A stretch of 64,000 bases of DNA from an uncultured Anaerolineae bacterium (lineage in GTDB: Bacteria > Chloroflexota > Anaerolineae > Promineifilales > Promineifilaceae): NCBI GenBank assembly GCA_905479495.1, contig CAJQMR010000042.1, positions 25,210 through 89,209 on the forward strand, given 5' to 3'. A program made the position numbers and the translations under genes. The notes below the pieces were generated by a model. It was not told the origin of the DNA and ran no database searches. It saw only the letters and a list, made by a program, of their open reading frames with translations. Below are positions 33,783 through 42,760 of the stretch, one piece after another. The first letter of the stretch is position 1, and the number at the start of each line of letters is the position of its first letter.

Positions 33783-35255
33783 ATGGAAAGTAAACATACG
33801 AATAATCTCCCAGGGCGGTGTAAGCTTTGGTTAAGTTTGGCCCTCACTTTTATTTTGCCCTTCTTTTTGCTGCACAATTTAAGACAAGCCATTCCCGTGA
33901 CGGCTGCGGCGGATACGGCCGTATTCCCTTTTGCGTACGGGGCTAATGTTGCCGAATGGGACATTGCCAAGCTAAATGACATGGGCTTCAACTGGATTAA
34001 AGTGTTTAGCGGGCCAGGCAGCCGCCTGCCGCTTAAGGTAATGATGCGGGTAGAGGCTAACGCCAGCCACATGAGCGATGTGAACGGCTTTGGTAGCAGT
34101 ATGCAAAGTTTGGCTCAGTCACAAAAAGGGTATGTAGACGCCTACGAAATTGGCAACGAACCCAATCTGGACGCAACCTATGGCTGGGGCGTGTCGCCCA
34201 ATGCGACCGATTATGCCATGTTGCTGTGTGAAGCATACGGCCGTATCAAATCAATCGATCCTAATGCCCTTGTCGTTTCTGCTGGACTAGCTCCCACCGG
34301 GCGCGTGCCGGAAACCTGGGATGGTCACGCGGGGCACAATGGCCTGTTCCAGGACGAGCGCATCTTCATGCAAGAGATGCTGGACGCGATGCAAACGATC
34401 AACGGTGGCCCCTGCTTTGACGTGTTTGGCTACCATCCCTACGGTTACAGCGCTGATTTTGATGCTGTGCCTGATGTGCCTTCTGCCGATCCCACGCAGG
34501 ATTGTGCCAATGGCTTTTGCTTTCGCGGCGTGGAAAAGATTTACGACATTTTGCAGGCCAACGGGCTGGGCGATAAGCAAATCTTCGCCACGGAGTTTGG
34601 CTGGATTGTGGAACCGCCCGCCGATTGTTTGAGCAGCCCTAGCTGGTCTGGCCGCGCCTGGCAAATTGTGAGCGAGCAAAAGCAAGCCGACAATCTGGTG
34701 GGCGCGTACGATTACGCCACAACCCACTATCCCTGGCTGGCAGGGATGTTTATCTTTAACCTGAATTTTAATACGGCTCCCTGGATCACCAATCAATGTG
34801 AACAAATGCGGTTTTATAGCGTGGTGAATCGCCCCGCAGAAACGGCGTTGGCGGCAATGCCCAAGGTTGAAGGGGCGGGTTTGGGAGAGCTATCGGTGAT
34901 GTCAGGGGCAGTGACGGCCGTTTACACCCCCACCCAGCAGCCTATCAATGAAACCATCACGGTAACGCTTGAAAATGTGGGGACCGCCCCATTGGCCTAC
35001 ACGCTCACATTGCAAACGACGGCACCGCTAACGCTCACCTTGCTCGCCCCCTTAAGCGGCACGTTGGATTTGGGTGAAGAAACGGCCGTTCCCCTCCAAT
35101 TATCACTCGACGGCCAGCCAGTTGGCAGTTACACAGGCACACTGCAAATTGATACTTCCTCAAACGGAGTGCTGGGCAGCACCGCTTTGCCAGTGACGGT
35201 GCATCTATGGGATACGATTTACGAGACCTTTTTGCCATTGGTGATACGGCCGTAA
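33783..35255 (+). CDS. Secreted clan GH-A glycosidase (GH39/GH5-like) with FLPLVIRP tail
   Basis: 490 aa. A signal peptide (LWLSLALTFILPFFLL then VTAAAD) precedes a TIM barrel. Acid/base Glu126 sits in YEIGNEPN and nucleophile Glu271 in IFATEFGW, as in clan GH-A enzymes such as GH39. A C-terminal beta-sandwich of about 120 residues (Thr-rich, NEXXTVTLENVGTAPL-like) resembles NEW3/CARDB-type modules. It ends in ETFLPLVIRP. TATCAT lies 7 nt before the ATG, with no ribosome-binding site. Substrate unknown. Confidence 0.8.
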   Translation: MESKHTNNLPGRCKLWLSLALTFILPFFLLHNLRQAIPVTAAADTAVFPFAYGANVAEWDIAKLNDMGFNWIKVFSGPGSRLPLKVMMRVEANASHMSDVNGFGSSMQSLAQSQKGYVDAYEIGNEPNLDATYGWGVSPNATDYAMLLCEAYGRIKSIDPNALVVSAGLAPTGRVPETWDGHAGHNGLFQDERIFMQEMLDAMQTINGGPCFDVFGYHPYGYSADFDAVPDVPSADPTQDCANGFCFRGVEKIYDILQANGLGDKQIFATEFGWIVEPPADCLSSPSWSGRAWQIVSEQKQADNLVGAYDYATTHYPWLAGMFIFNLNFNTAPWITNQCEQMRFYSVVNRPAETALAAMPKVEGAGLGELSVMSGAVTAVYTPTQQPINETITVTLENVGTAPLAYTLTLQTTAPLTLTLLAPLSGTLDLGEETAVPLQLSLDGQPVGSYTGTLQIDTSSNGVLGSTALPVTVHLWDTIYETFLPLVIRP

Positions 35256-35260
35256 AAGCA

Positions 35261-35341
35261 AATCACGAATGGGACGAATAAACGAATAGCACGAATATTT
35301 TTTTACATTCGTTTCATTCGTCTATTCGTGGCATTCGTGAT
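35261..35341. repeat. Intergenic inverted repeat, CACGAATGGGACGAATAAACG type
   Basis: AATCACGAATGG...ACGAATA on the left matches the complement of ...TATTCGTGGCATTCGTGAT on the right. A TATAAT box immediately follows (35343-35348). Confidence 0.75.
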
Positions 35342-35356
35342 GTATAATCCCACCCT

Positions 35357-35449
35357 ATGAGTGGTTCCGGACAAATAATTCAGGTCTGGCTGGCCGATGG
35401 TTATCTCGTAGTGAGAGGAGAGCTGACACTGGGGGATTGTGCGTCTTGA
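35357..35449 (+). CDS. 30-aa leader ORF coupled to the DUF3267 gene
   Basis: Starts 8 nt after TATAAT (35343-35348), so it would be on a leaderless mRNA. It ends at TGA 35447-35449, overlapping the TTG start of the next gene (35446). The product MSGSGQIIQVWLADGYLVV... matches no family I know. It may act to load ribosomes onto the downstream start. Confidence 0.4.
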   Translation: MSGSGQIIQVWLADGYLVVRGELTLGDCAS

Positions 35450-36108
35450 CTGACTTGCCTGAACCCCTTCAAGCAACACCGCCTGAATCGGAATCTGTAT
35501 TGGAAAACGGCCGTCTCCAGGCCACCAAAATCCTCCCTGCCAACTTTACCCTGTTTCACTCGCTGGATTTAACCAACCGCAAACTGGTCATTGGTATGAA
35601 TGTCACCGGGATTCTGCTGCTGTTTGTCTTTGGCTGGCTGTTTTGGGGGATGGCCGCGTTGCTTACGCCGCAACTGTTTTTACTACAACTGCAAATATTT
35701 TTTAACACCCTGAGCATCCCCACCGTTTTGCTTATCATTGTGTTGGTGGTGCTGCTGCACGAGCTAAGCCACGCGCTTTTCTTCTGGCTGTTTAGCCGGG
35801 AACGGCCGAAAATAGGCTTTAATCTGCTTTATGCCTACGCCGCTGCCCCCGACTGGTACTTTACCCGCCGCCAATTTGTGCTGATTGGCTTGGCCCCGGT
35901 GCTGCTGATAACGCTGGCCGGATTTATCGCTTTGCCCTGGGTGAGCGTGGTCACCACAGCGCGCCTGGTTCTGGCGCTCACCGTTAATGCTGCCGGGGCC
36001 ATCGGCGATTTTATTGTGGTGCTTTGGGTGCTGGGCCAGCCAGCTAATATTTTGCTGCGTGATGAGGGAACGGCCGTGTCTGCCTACAAAGCTGCCAGGA
36101 AGCAATAG
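35446..36108 (+). CDS. DUF3267-type membrane metalloprotease-like protein
   Basis: 220 aa with about four or five hydrophobic segments. LLHELSHALFFW in the second helix is an HExxH zinc motif in a membrane context, and GDFIVV near 185 may supply the third ligand, as in DUF3267/site-2-protease-like proteins. Start TTG 35446 has GGGGGA 9 nt upstream; a TTG at 35437 is directly against it. Probably translated by coupling from the 30-aa leader ORF. Confidence 0.78.
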   Translation: MTDLPEPLQATPPESESVLENGRLQATKILPANFTLFHSLDLTNRKLVIGMNVTGILLLFVFGWLFWGMAALLTPQLFLLQLQIFFNTLSIPTVLLIIVLVVLLHELSHALFFWLFSRERPKIGFNLLYAYAAAPDWYFTRRQFVLIGLAPVLLITLAGFIALPWVSVVTTARLVLALTVNAAGAIGDFIVVLWVLGQPANILLRDEGTAVSAYKAARKQ

Positions 36109-36210
36109 CGGTCAAACGATTGAATCTACCGAGTTTGTCGAAAAACCGCAGATTTTGCCGCCTCTAGCTTCTCTGTGCCTCCGCGTCTCTGCGTTGGCTT
36201 TTTTCACTGC

Positions 36211-37671
36211 TTAACTTTCGTCCGGGTGGTAGCAAGCGTGCCGCCAGACCCGCCCGGTGCGGGCCAGCAGGTCATCTGCCTCGGTTGGCCCCCAACTGTC
36301 GCGGGGGTAGGTGACCATCGGCGGGGCATTTGTATCTTCTTCCCAGCAGGTGATCACGGGGTCCATCAGCGCCCAGGCTGCTTCGATGCTGTCGGCCCTG
36401 GTGAAGAGCGAGGCATCGCCCCGCACGGCATCCAACAGCAGCCGCTCGTAGGCATCGGGCAAGCTGTTCCCCTTAAACGACGAGCGATAGTGAAACTCCA
36501 TATCCACCGGCTGAGTTTTGTGCGAATCGGGAATTTTGGCTTCCAGCTTGAGATGAATACCTTCGTCAGGCTGAATGCACATCGAGAGGATGTTGGCCGA
36601 AAAATCCTCATCCTGAATATCGTCAAACATGAGATGGGGCGGCAGCTTAAACTCCACGATGATTTCGGTGTTTTTGCCCTTGAGTGCTTTGCCAGAGCGC
36701 AGGTAGAAGGGCACACCCTGCCAGCGCCAGTTGTCGATGAATAACGTCATGGCAGCGTAGGTCGGTGTCTGGGAGCCTTCAGCAACGCCTTCCGCCTGTA
36801 AGTAGCCTTCGTATTGGCCCCGCACGGTTTGATCGAGCTGCAACGGCCGTACCGCGTGAAACAGTTTTGCCTTCTCATTACGTACCGCATTGGCCTCAAA
36901 CGAGGCAGGTGGCTCCATGGCCATCAGCGACAGCAGCTGCATCAGATGATTCTGGAACATGTCACGCACCACGCCCGCCTGGTCGTAATACCCAGCCCGA
37001 CGGCCCACATCCACACTTTCGGTCACCGTGATTTGTACATTGTCCACGTAATTGCGATTCCAAACCGGTTCAAAAATGGTGTTGGCAAAGCGGAAATACA
37101 AAATATTTTGCGCCGTTTCCTTCCCCAAATAATGGTCAATGCGGTAAATCTGGTCTTCCATAAAAACGGCCTGAAGGGCGCTGTTCAGCGCCTCCGCCGA
37201 GGCCAAATCGTGGCCAAAAGGTTTTTCGACCACCAGCCGCCGCCAGCCATCTTGCTGCTGCACCATGTCGGCGGCTCCTAAATTTTCCACAATGGGCACA
37301 AAAAAGCTGGGGGAGGTGGCCATGTAATACAGCCGATTGCCTGGCCCCGTTTCTAATTCCGCGAGATGGTGGCGGAGTGTCTGGTAATCTTCCGGCGTTT
37401 GCAAATCCCCTTTGACATAGCTGATTTTGCTGGCAAATGGTTCCCACTTGTCGGCGTGGTAGGTATTGGGGGCCAGTTCCTGCATGCCATCCTGTAAAAT
37501 CTGGCGCAGCTGAACATCATCCCACGGCCGTCGGGCAAAGCCGATGATGTTAAACTGTTCCGGCAAACGCCCTTTGCAGTAAGAGTTGAACAAAGCGGGA
37601 ATCAGCTTGCGCCGGGTTAAATCCCCAGACGCGCCAAAGATGATAAAGGTGGTTGGTTTGGTATCGGACAT
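36211..37671 (-). CDS. zwf: Glucose-6-phosphate 1-dehydrogenase
   Basis: Oxidises glucose-6-phosphate to 6-phosphogluconolactone with NAD(P)+. GASGDLTRRKL near the N-terminus binds the dinucleotide; RIDHYLGKE holds catalytic His180 and Lys184. 486 aa, usual length. Downstream of tal-pgi in the same direction, 84 nt apart with an inverted repeat between, so the two form a pentose phosphate unit. Confidence 0.97.
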   Translation of the reverse strand: MSDTKPTTFIIFGASGDLTRRKLIPALFNSYCKGRLPEQFNIIGFARRPWDDVQLRQILQDGMQELAPNTYHADKWEPFASKISYVKGDLQTPEDYQTLRHHLAELETGPGNRLYYMATSPSFFVPIVENLGAADMVQQQDGWRRLVVEKPFGHDLASAEALNSALQAVFMEDQIYRIDHYLGKETAQNILYFRFANTIFEPVWNRNYVDNVQITVTESVDVGRRAGYYDQAGVVRDMFQNHLMQLLSLMAMEPPASFEANAVRNEKAKLFHAVRPLQLDQTVRGQYEGYLQAEGVAEGSQTPTYAAMTLFIDNWRWQGVPFYLRSGKALKGKNTEIIVEFKLPPHLMFDDIQDEDFSANILSMCIQPDEGIHLKLEAKIPDSHKTQPVDMEFHYRSSFKGNSLPDAYERLLLDAVRGDASLFTRADSIEAAWALMDPVITCWEEDTNAPPMVTYPRDSWGPTEADDLLARTGRVWRHACYHPDES

Positions 37672-37684
37672 AGTTGTTTCCTGG

Positions 37685-37741
37685 ATTTCCCCGGAAACTT
37701 TCAGACAAGCGAGGATACTGGAGCATAGTTTCCGGGGAAAT
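37685..37741. repeat. ATTTCCCCGGAAACT inverted repeat, copy 2
   Basis: Same 15-bp arms (37685-37699, 37727-37741) and same TTCAGAC after the left arm as at 8434-8484, but a different loop. It lies between tal-pgi and zwf and could partially end transcription there. Confidence 0.85.
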
Positions 37742-37755
37742 GGTGTTGAAGGTGT

Positions 37756-40455
37756 TTAATTCAGCAAAGCTTGCAATTTCGCATTCACATCTGTGCCCAG
37801 ATCAAAGCGAATCAGGCGGCGGTTTTCGTCTAAAAGTGCCTGGGCATCACCCAGCGCCTGGGCAATTTTGAGCACGCCAAAGGAAATGCCGCTGGCGGCT
37901 TCACCGGCTGCGTCTGGGACGGCAATATCTTTTTGCGGTTCGGAGGTGAACTGGATGAAGAGACCATTGCCCGCGTCTCCCTTGTGCAGCTGCCCGGTGG
38001 AATGCAAAAAGCGTGGCCCGTAGCCCACAGTTGTGGCGCATTTCGTTTTCTCCAGCAGCTGGGTGCGCAGTTGTTGCAGCAAAGCATCGGTTTTGGCAGT
38101 GGGCGGCACATAGGCCTGGATGGCGATGTAGTCGCCCGGCTGGGCTTGGGCTATGAAGGTGTTTAGATTCGCAGCGGTTGGCTCGGCGCTGTCTAGCTGG
38201 GGCAGCTTGCCGCTTTCTTGATACGCTGCCACCATTTTGCGTGCCAGCACTTTGGCCGATTCTACGTTGGGCTGGTCGAAGGGCTGGATACCAATGAGGT
38301 GTCCGGCAACGGCCGTTGCCAGTTCCCAGATGAAGAATTGTGCGCCTAAATCATACAGATCGCGCAAGTCAAAGCGAACCACTGGCTGGCCTGCCTGCTC
38401 TAGTTGGGCAACGGCCGTATCATGTGTATTGTCCAGACGCAAATAAACAAACAGCCGGTCAGCTCCGTAGCCAGACGGGTCCAGTACTGGTTCGCCAACC
38501 ACGGGCAAGATGCCTTTGCCATTTTTGCCGGTGCTCTCGGCAATAAGCTGCTCTACCCAGTCACCAAAACTGGCAATGGGTTCCGAGGTGATCAGCGTGA
38601 CTTTGTCGCGGCCAGCCTGGGCCAGCGTGCCCAAAATAGCGCCCAGCCGCAGCGGAACGGCCGACTGCGTGGCTGCTTGCGTGCGCTGGAGCAATTGAGC
38701 CACATCGACCCCCACCAGCGCGGCTGGCACCAGGCCAAAAAAGGAAATGACGGAGTAGCGCCCACCAATGTTGGGATCATTTTCAAACGTCTGGCGGAAA
38801 TTGTGCTTTTGGGCGGTTTTTACTAATCCACTGCCAGGGTCGGTGATGGCCACAAAGTGGCTGCCCACTTTGTCGTTGCCAACCAGCTCGGCCACGCGAT
38901 TGTAGAAATATTTGAAGAAGGAGAATGTTTCCACGGTACCGCCGGACTTGGTGGAGACGATAAACAGGGTGTGGGCCAGATCGGCCGTTTGAGCATAGGT
39001 TTGTACGGCCGTTGCGTCTGTGCTGTCCAAAACGCGCAGGTTGAGCCCTTTGCCGTTGTGGGCAAACGTTTTGGCAAACAGTTCCGGGGCCAGGCTGGAA
39101 CCGCCCATACCCAGCAGCATCACCTCTGTGAAGCCAGCCGCCTGCACATCGGCGACAAACTGGTTGATGCGGGCCACTTCGGCGGCCATATCTTTGGGTG
39201 TGTGCAGCCAGCCCAGGCGGTTGGTTATTTCGGTTGGTTCAGAGCTCCAGACGGTGTAGTCGTGCTGCCAGATGCGCTCAAGGATATTTTTTTTTTGCAT
39301 TTCACTGACGGCGTCGTTGACGGCCGTTTCCGCACTGCCTAAAGAGGCGGAAAAACCATCGCTTCCGGCCAAAATGGCGGCGCGCTTGCTTTCAACGCTG
39401 TCCATGAGCGCGTGGAACGATTTGGCAAAGGCGTCCACACCATCGTTTTGCAGCTGGTCGGTTACAGCATCTAGATCAACGCCTGCCTGGGCCAACGCTT
39501 CGATCTGCCCGGCAGCATCTTCAACCCCTTCGGTGAGGGTAACGGCAGCCGTACCGTGGTCTTTGAAGGCGTCTACCGTGGCTGGCGGCATGGTGTTCAC
39601 CGTGTCTGGGCCGATAAGGGTATCGACGTAAAGCGTGTCGGGGTAGGCGGGGTTTTTGGTGCTGGTGCTGGCCCACAACGGCCGTTGCACCCGCGCCCCA
39701 TTATCCACCAGCGCCTGCCAGCGTGTGCCGCTGAAAACTTGCTGGAAGCGAGCATAGGCAATTTTGGCGTTGGCCACCGCGATCTTGCCCTGTAAGGCCT
39801 GGTTGCCTTTGGCGTCCAGGGCGTTGTCTACGGCCGTATCCACCCGGCTTACAAAAAAGGAAGCAACCGAGCTGATATGGTCGATGGGTTGACCCGCTGC
39901 CAGACGTTTTTCTAGCCCAGTGAGGTAAGCATTCATTACGTCTTCGTAGCTGCTCAAGGAGAAAATAAGGGTAACATTGATGTTAATCCCCTCTGAAATG
40001 AGCGTCTCAATGGCGGGAATGCCCTCTGGCGTGGCGGGCACTTTAATCATGATGTTGGGGCGGCTGAGCGCTGCAAACAGGCGGCGCGCCTCGGCGATGG
40101 TACCTTCGGTATCGCGGGCCAGGGTCGGGCTAACTTCCAGGCTGATGTAGCCATCAACGCCGCCCGTTTTGTCATAGACAGGTTTGAGCAGATCGGCCGT
40201 TTCGCCAATATCTTCTAAAGCCAGCGCTTCGTAAATTTCAGTTGTAGATTTGCCAGCCAGGGCCAGCTCACGAATCGCATCATCGTAGTCGCTGCTTTTG
40301 GCGATGGCTTTTTCAAAAATAGAGGGGTTGGAGGTCACGCCAACGATGCCATCGTTGATCAGGGTTTGCATTTCGCCAGAGTCCAACAGGGCACGGCTAA
40401 TATTGTCATACCAGACGGATTGGCCAAGTTGAAAGAGTTCATGTAGTTTGCTCAT
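37756..40455 (-). CDS. tal-pgi: Fused transaldolase / glucose-6-phosphate isomerase
   Basis: 899 aa bifunctional enzyme. Residues 1 to ~365 are transaldolase (GVTSNPSIFEKAI; Schiff-base Lys138 in IMIKVPATPEG). From ~390 to the end is a phosphoglucose isomerase (LLGMGGSSLAPELF, VSTKSGGTVETFSF, and GGRYSVISFFGLVPAALVG near 580-600). The fusion links glycolysis entry with the non-oxidative pentose phosphate pathway and lies upstream of zwf. Fusions of this kind are known in several bacterial phyla. Confidence 0.96.
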   Translation of the reverse strand: MSKLHELFQLGQSVWYDNISRALLDSGEMQTLINDGIVGVTSNPSIFEKAIAKSSDYDDAIRELALAGKSTTEIYEALALEDIGETADLLKPVYDKTGGVDGYISLEVSPTLARDTEGTIAEARRLFAALSRPNIMIKVPATPEGIPAIETLISEGININVTLIFSLSSYEDVMNAYLTGLEKRLAAGQPIDHISSVASFFVSRVDTAVDNALDAKGNQALQGKIAVANAKIAYARFQQVFSGTRWQALVDNGARVQRPLWASTSTKNPAYPDTLYVDTLIGPDTVNTMPPATVDAFKDHGTAAVTLTEGVEDAAGQIEALAQAGVDLDAVTDQLQNDGVDAFAKSFHALMDSVESKRAAILAGSDGFSASLGSAETAVNDAVSEMQKKNILERIWQHDYTVWSSEPTEITNRLGWLHTPKDMAAEVARINQFVADVQAAGFTEVMLLGMGGSSLAPELFAKTFAHNGKGLNLRVLDSTDATAVQTYAQTADLAHTLFIVSTKSGGTVETFSFFKYFYNRVAELVGNDKVGSHFVAITDPGSGLVKTAQKHNFRQTFENDPNIGGRYSVISFFGLVPAALVGVDVAQLLQRTQAATQSAVPLRLGAILGTLAQAGRDKVTLITSEPIASFGDWVEQLIAESTGKNGKGILPVVGEPVLDPSGYGADRLFVYLRLDNTHDTAVAQLEQAGQPVVRFDLRDLYDLGAQFFIWELATAVAGHLIGIQPFDQPNVESAKVLARKMVAAYQESGKLPQLDSAEPTAANLNTFIAQAQPGDYIAIQAYVPPTAKTDALLQQLRTQLLEKTKCATTVGYGPRFLHSTGQLHKGDAGNGLFIQFTSEPQKDIAVPDAAGEAASGISFGVLKIAQALGDAQALLDENRRLIRFDLGTDVNAKLQALLN

Positions 40456-40719
40456 GAGGGTTCCTTTTGCATCAAGTTTGTTTATGTAAAGTATTTCGTC
40501 AATCGAAATGATAGGTAAATCGCTTGTGGTAGTTGGTAATGTGAGGTTTGTGGAAAATAAGCCATTACGACGCCAATTATACCACGCAACGGCCGTACAC
40601 TAAGGCATACTTCCACACCTTTCATCATTTCAGATGATGCTACAATGAGATTTGTTACCGAAGTAAGATGATGAGGTGCGAAGGGGGGCATTTCTGTTGG
40701 ATCACGGACGAGGAGATTT

Positions 40720-40887
40720 ATGCGCAAAGCAAAACGGCCGTTTTACGGCGATGTGCAGCAGTTCCAAAGTGACCCGCTTTGGCGGGACCACATTCTTTTT
40801 TACGAATATTTTTATGGGGAAAACAGTGCGGGCATCAGTGCCAGCCAGCAAACGAGCTAGACGGCCCTGGTGGCCAAGCTGCTATAA
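40720..40887 (+). pseudogene. Remnant of an MGH1-like/GH63-type glycosidase C-terminus
   Basis: ATG 40720 opens KAKRPFYGDVQQFQSDPLWRD...ILFYEYFYGENSAGISASQQTS, then an in-frame TAG at 40858-40860, then TALVAKLL and TAA at 40885-40887. The intact enzymes end in a pattern close to [28 protein letters not shown], so the TAG replaces the usual Trp codon. Only about 55 residues remain and no frame continues upstream. Dead fragment. Confidence 0.75.
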
Positions 40888-40974
40888 AATTGTGAATGAT
40901 AAATAGTGAATTGAGAAATGTGAACGAAAGATCACTTCACGATTCACCATCAAGAGTTCACAACTCGCAATTTT
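40886..40974. repeat. Intergenic inverted repeat, AAAATTGTGAATG type
   Basis: AAAATTGTGAATG...AGTGAATTG on the left matches the complement of ...GTTCACAACTCGCAATTTT on the right. It lies directly between the glycosidase remnant and the end of the minus-strand gene at 40975. Confidence 0.6.
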
Positions 40975-41517
40975 CTAGTAGCCGAGGCTTTCAACCCAGT
41001 CGGCCACCCCGGCCCGCGTCCACAAATTTTCATCAACCAGCTGAATCATTTCATCGGCTAGATTGTTGCGGCGGCCAGTTGGTCCCACTACTGGTTGCTG
41101 ACCAATATCAAAGCCGACGCGCTGGCTGAGGCGCCAGATTGCCATGCTGTAAGAAAAGTCGGGTCGCTCGATGGATTGTGGACCAAAAGCGCCAGCATAA
41201 GCGGCCGCCAAAGCGCAGGTGCGCCACTCTTCACGCCGTTCGTAGAAGTAATACCCAATTTGCACCCGCTCTACAAAGCTATTGCGGCACAGCGGATGAT
41301 ACAAACGCCCAATGCGCAAAAAGGTAGAAAGGGTGGCTGTTTGGATGTGGGGTTCGTTGGGGGGTAAATGGATGATGATGGGTTCGGGAGGTTGTGGGAC
41401 CGGTAACTGCCGTTGCGGCATAATCAAATCCGTTTGGGATTGTCCCGTGAGGGCGGTTGTGCCTGTTGTGAGAGTTTGTTTTCCCAACAAGCGGGAAAAA
41501 GGTGCGCGGGTTGTCAT
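40975..41517 (-). CDS. Hypothetical protein
   Basis: 180 aa, no family recognised. The N-terminal 60 residues are Gln/Pro/Thr-rich and likely disordered (PQRQLPVPQPPEPIIIHLPPNEP). The rest is helical with aromatic residues (IGYYFYERREEWRTCALAAAYAGAFGP). GGAG upstream supports ATG 41517 over a TTG at 41529. Soluble by appearance. Confidence 0.6.
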   Translation of the reverse strand: MTTRAPFSRLLGKQTLTTGTTALTGQSQTDLIMPQRQLPVPQPPEPIIIHLPPNEPHIQTATLSTFLRIGRLYHPLCRNSFVERVQIGYYFYERREEWRTCALAAAYAGAFGPQSIERPDFSYSMAIWRLSQRVGFDIGQQPVVGPTGRRNNLADEMIQLVDENLWTRAGVADWVESLGY

Positions 41518-41529
41518 GTTTTGCTCCAA

Positions 41530-41967
41530 AAAGAATGTAGGTGTGTGTTGCTATGCTACCCACATTAGAATTTTCATTTCTTAATAATTGCCTTATGGAA
41601 TGGTGTCAGGCTCCTGGCAAAATCGCCATCTAGGAAGCGTGATTATTTTGCGATTTCACACGCCTTTAACAATAGCGGCGACAAGATCGCCACGCGATGG
41701 CCAAATTTTCCTAATACGGCCGTCGCCTACTAAGACATTGGTATGCAATTGATAACTACAACATACGGAAGGCTCCAAAGCGGGAGGATGATACTTCCAG
41801 AGCGTCAACCATAGCAAAAATTGGCAGTTTGGCTACTGACTTTGCCCCCAATTAACAATCCTTTCACATGAGTTCTCGCAGTTTCTGAATGAGAATTTGA
41901 CAATCTCCAATAAGGCACAGAGAATAGCGGATTCGTCTCGTCAACATTCCTTTACACAGGTTTTGCC
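41530..41967. other. Intergenic region before the ABC exporter
   Basis: About 440 nt with no gene. It holds short inverted stretches (ATCGCC/GGCGAT near 41620-41700) and one ACGGCCGT copy. TTGACA at 41897-41902 with a weak AGAATA 18 bp downstream may be the promoter for 41968. AT-rich compared with neighbours. Confidence 0.35.
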
Positions 41968-42759
41968 ATGCGACTCTTTTGGGAAATTGCCCGACGCAGC
42001 TTTCGTCGCCATCTCACGTACCGGGCGGCAACAATTGCCGGGCTCATCACCAACTTTGGTTTTGGTTGGCTGCGCGTTTCTGTGCTGCTGGCATTGTATG
42101 ACGGCCGTTCCGTCGTTGAAGGCATCACAGAAACCGATCTCTACGCTTACGTAGCGCTAACCCAGGCAGTCATCACCTACCTGGCGTTGTTTGGCTGGTA
42201 CGATCTCATGGAATCCGTACACACTGGCGAAGTTGGGGCCGATTTGCTGAAGCCGATGGGCTATTTTCAGTTTTGGCTGGCGAAGGATGCGGGACGGGCC
42301 GCTGTGGCGCTGCTGCTGCGCGGCGTGGTGATCATGATCTTTTTTAGTTTGGTTTTTCCCATGAGTTATCCTGTCAGTTGGGTGCAATGGGTTTGGTTGG
42401 GAACGGCCGTACTCTTCAGCTGGCTCGTCAGTTTTGCGTACCGTTTTTTAGTGAACCTGGCCGCTTTTTGGACACCAAATGCCAAAGGAATCAGCCGCTT
42501 TGCCTTCATATTTGCCATGTTTTTCTCTGGCTTTCTCATGCCGCTGCGCCTCTATCCAGATTGGGTCCAAAGGTTGGCCCAATGGACGCCCTTTCCCCAC
42601 ATGCTCAACACGGTGGTTGAGATTTACCTGGGCCTTTTGCAGGGGCCAGCCCTGTGGCAGGCGCTGCTAACGCAGGTGGTGTGGGCGGCTGTTTTGGCAG
42701 TGGTGGGCCAGCTTTTGTTGAAAACGGCCGTGCGCCGCCTGGTCATCCTGGGAGGATAA
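41968..42759 (+). CDS. ABC-2-type exporter permease A (DUF990-like)
   Basis: 263 aa with about six hydrophobic segments. The opening MRLFWEIARRSFRRHLTYRAATIAGLITNFGFGWLRVSVLLALY matches the DUF990/ABC-2 permease pattern. It is followed after 1 nt by a second, related permease and then by the ATPase, forming a heteromeric exporter. Substrate unknown; related systems export lipophilic compounds. Confidence 0.85.
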   Translation: MRLFWEIARRSFRRHLTYRAATIAGLITNFGFGWLRVSVLLALYDGRSVVEGITETDLYAYVALTQAVITYLALFGWYDLMESVHTGEVGADLLKPMGYFQFWLAKDAGRAAVALLLRGVVIMIFFSLVFPMSYPVSWVQWVWLGTAVLFSWLVSFAYRFLVNLAAFWTPNAKGISRFAFIFAMFFSGFLMPLRLYPDWVQRLAQWTPFPHMLNTVVEIYLGLLQGPALWQALLTQVVWAAVLAVVGQLLLKTAVRRLVILGG

Positions 42760-42760
42760 T

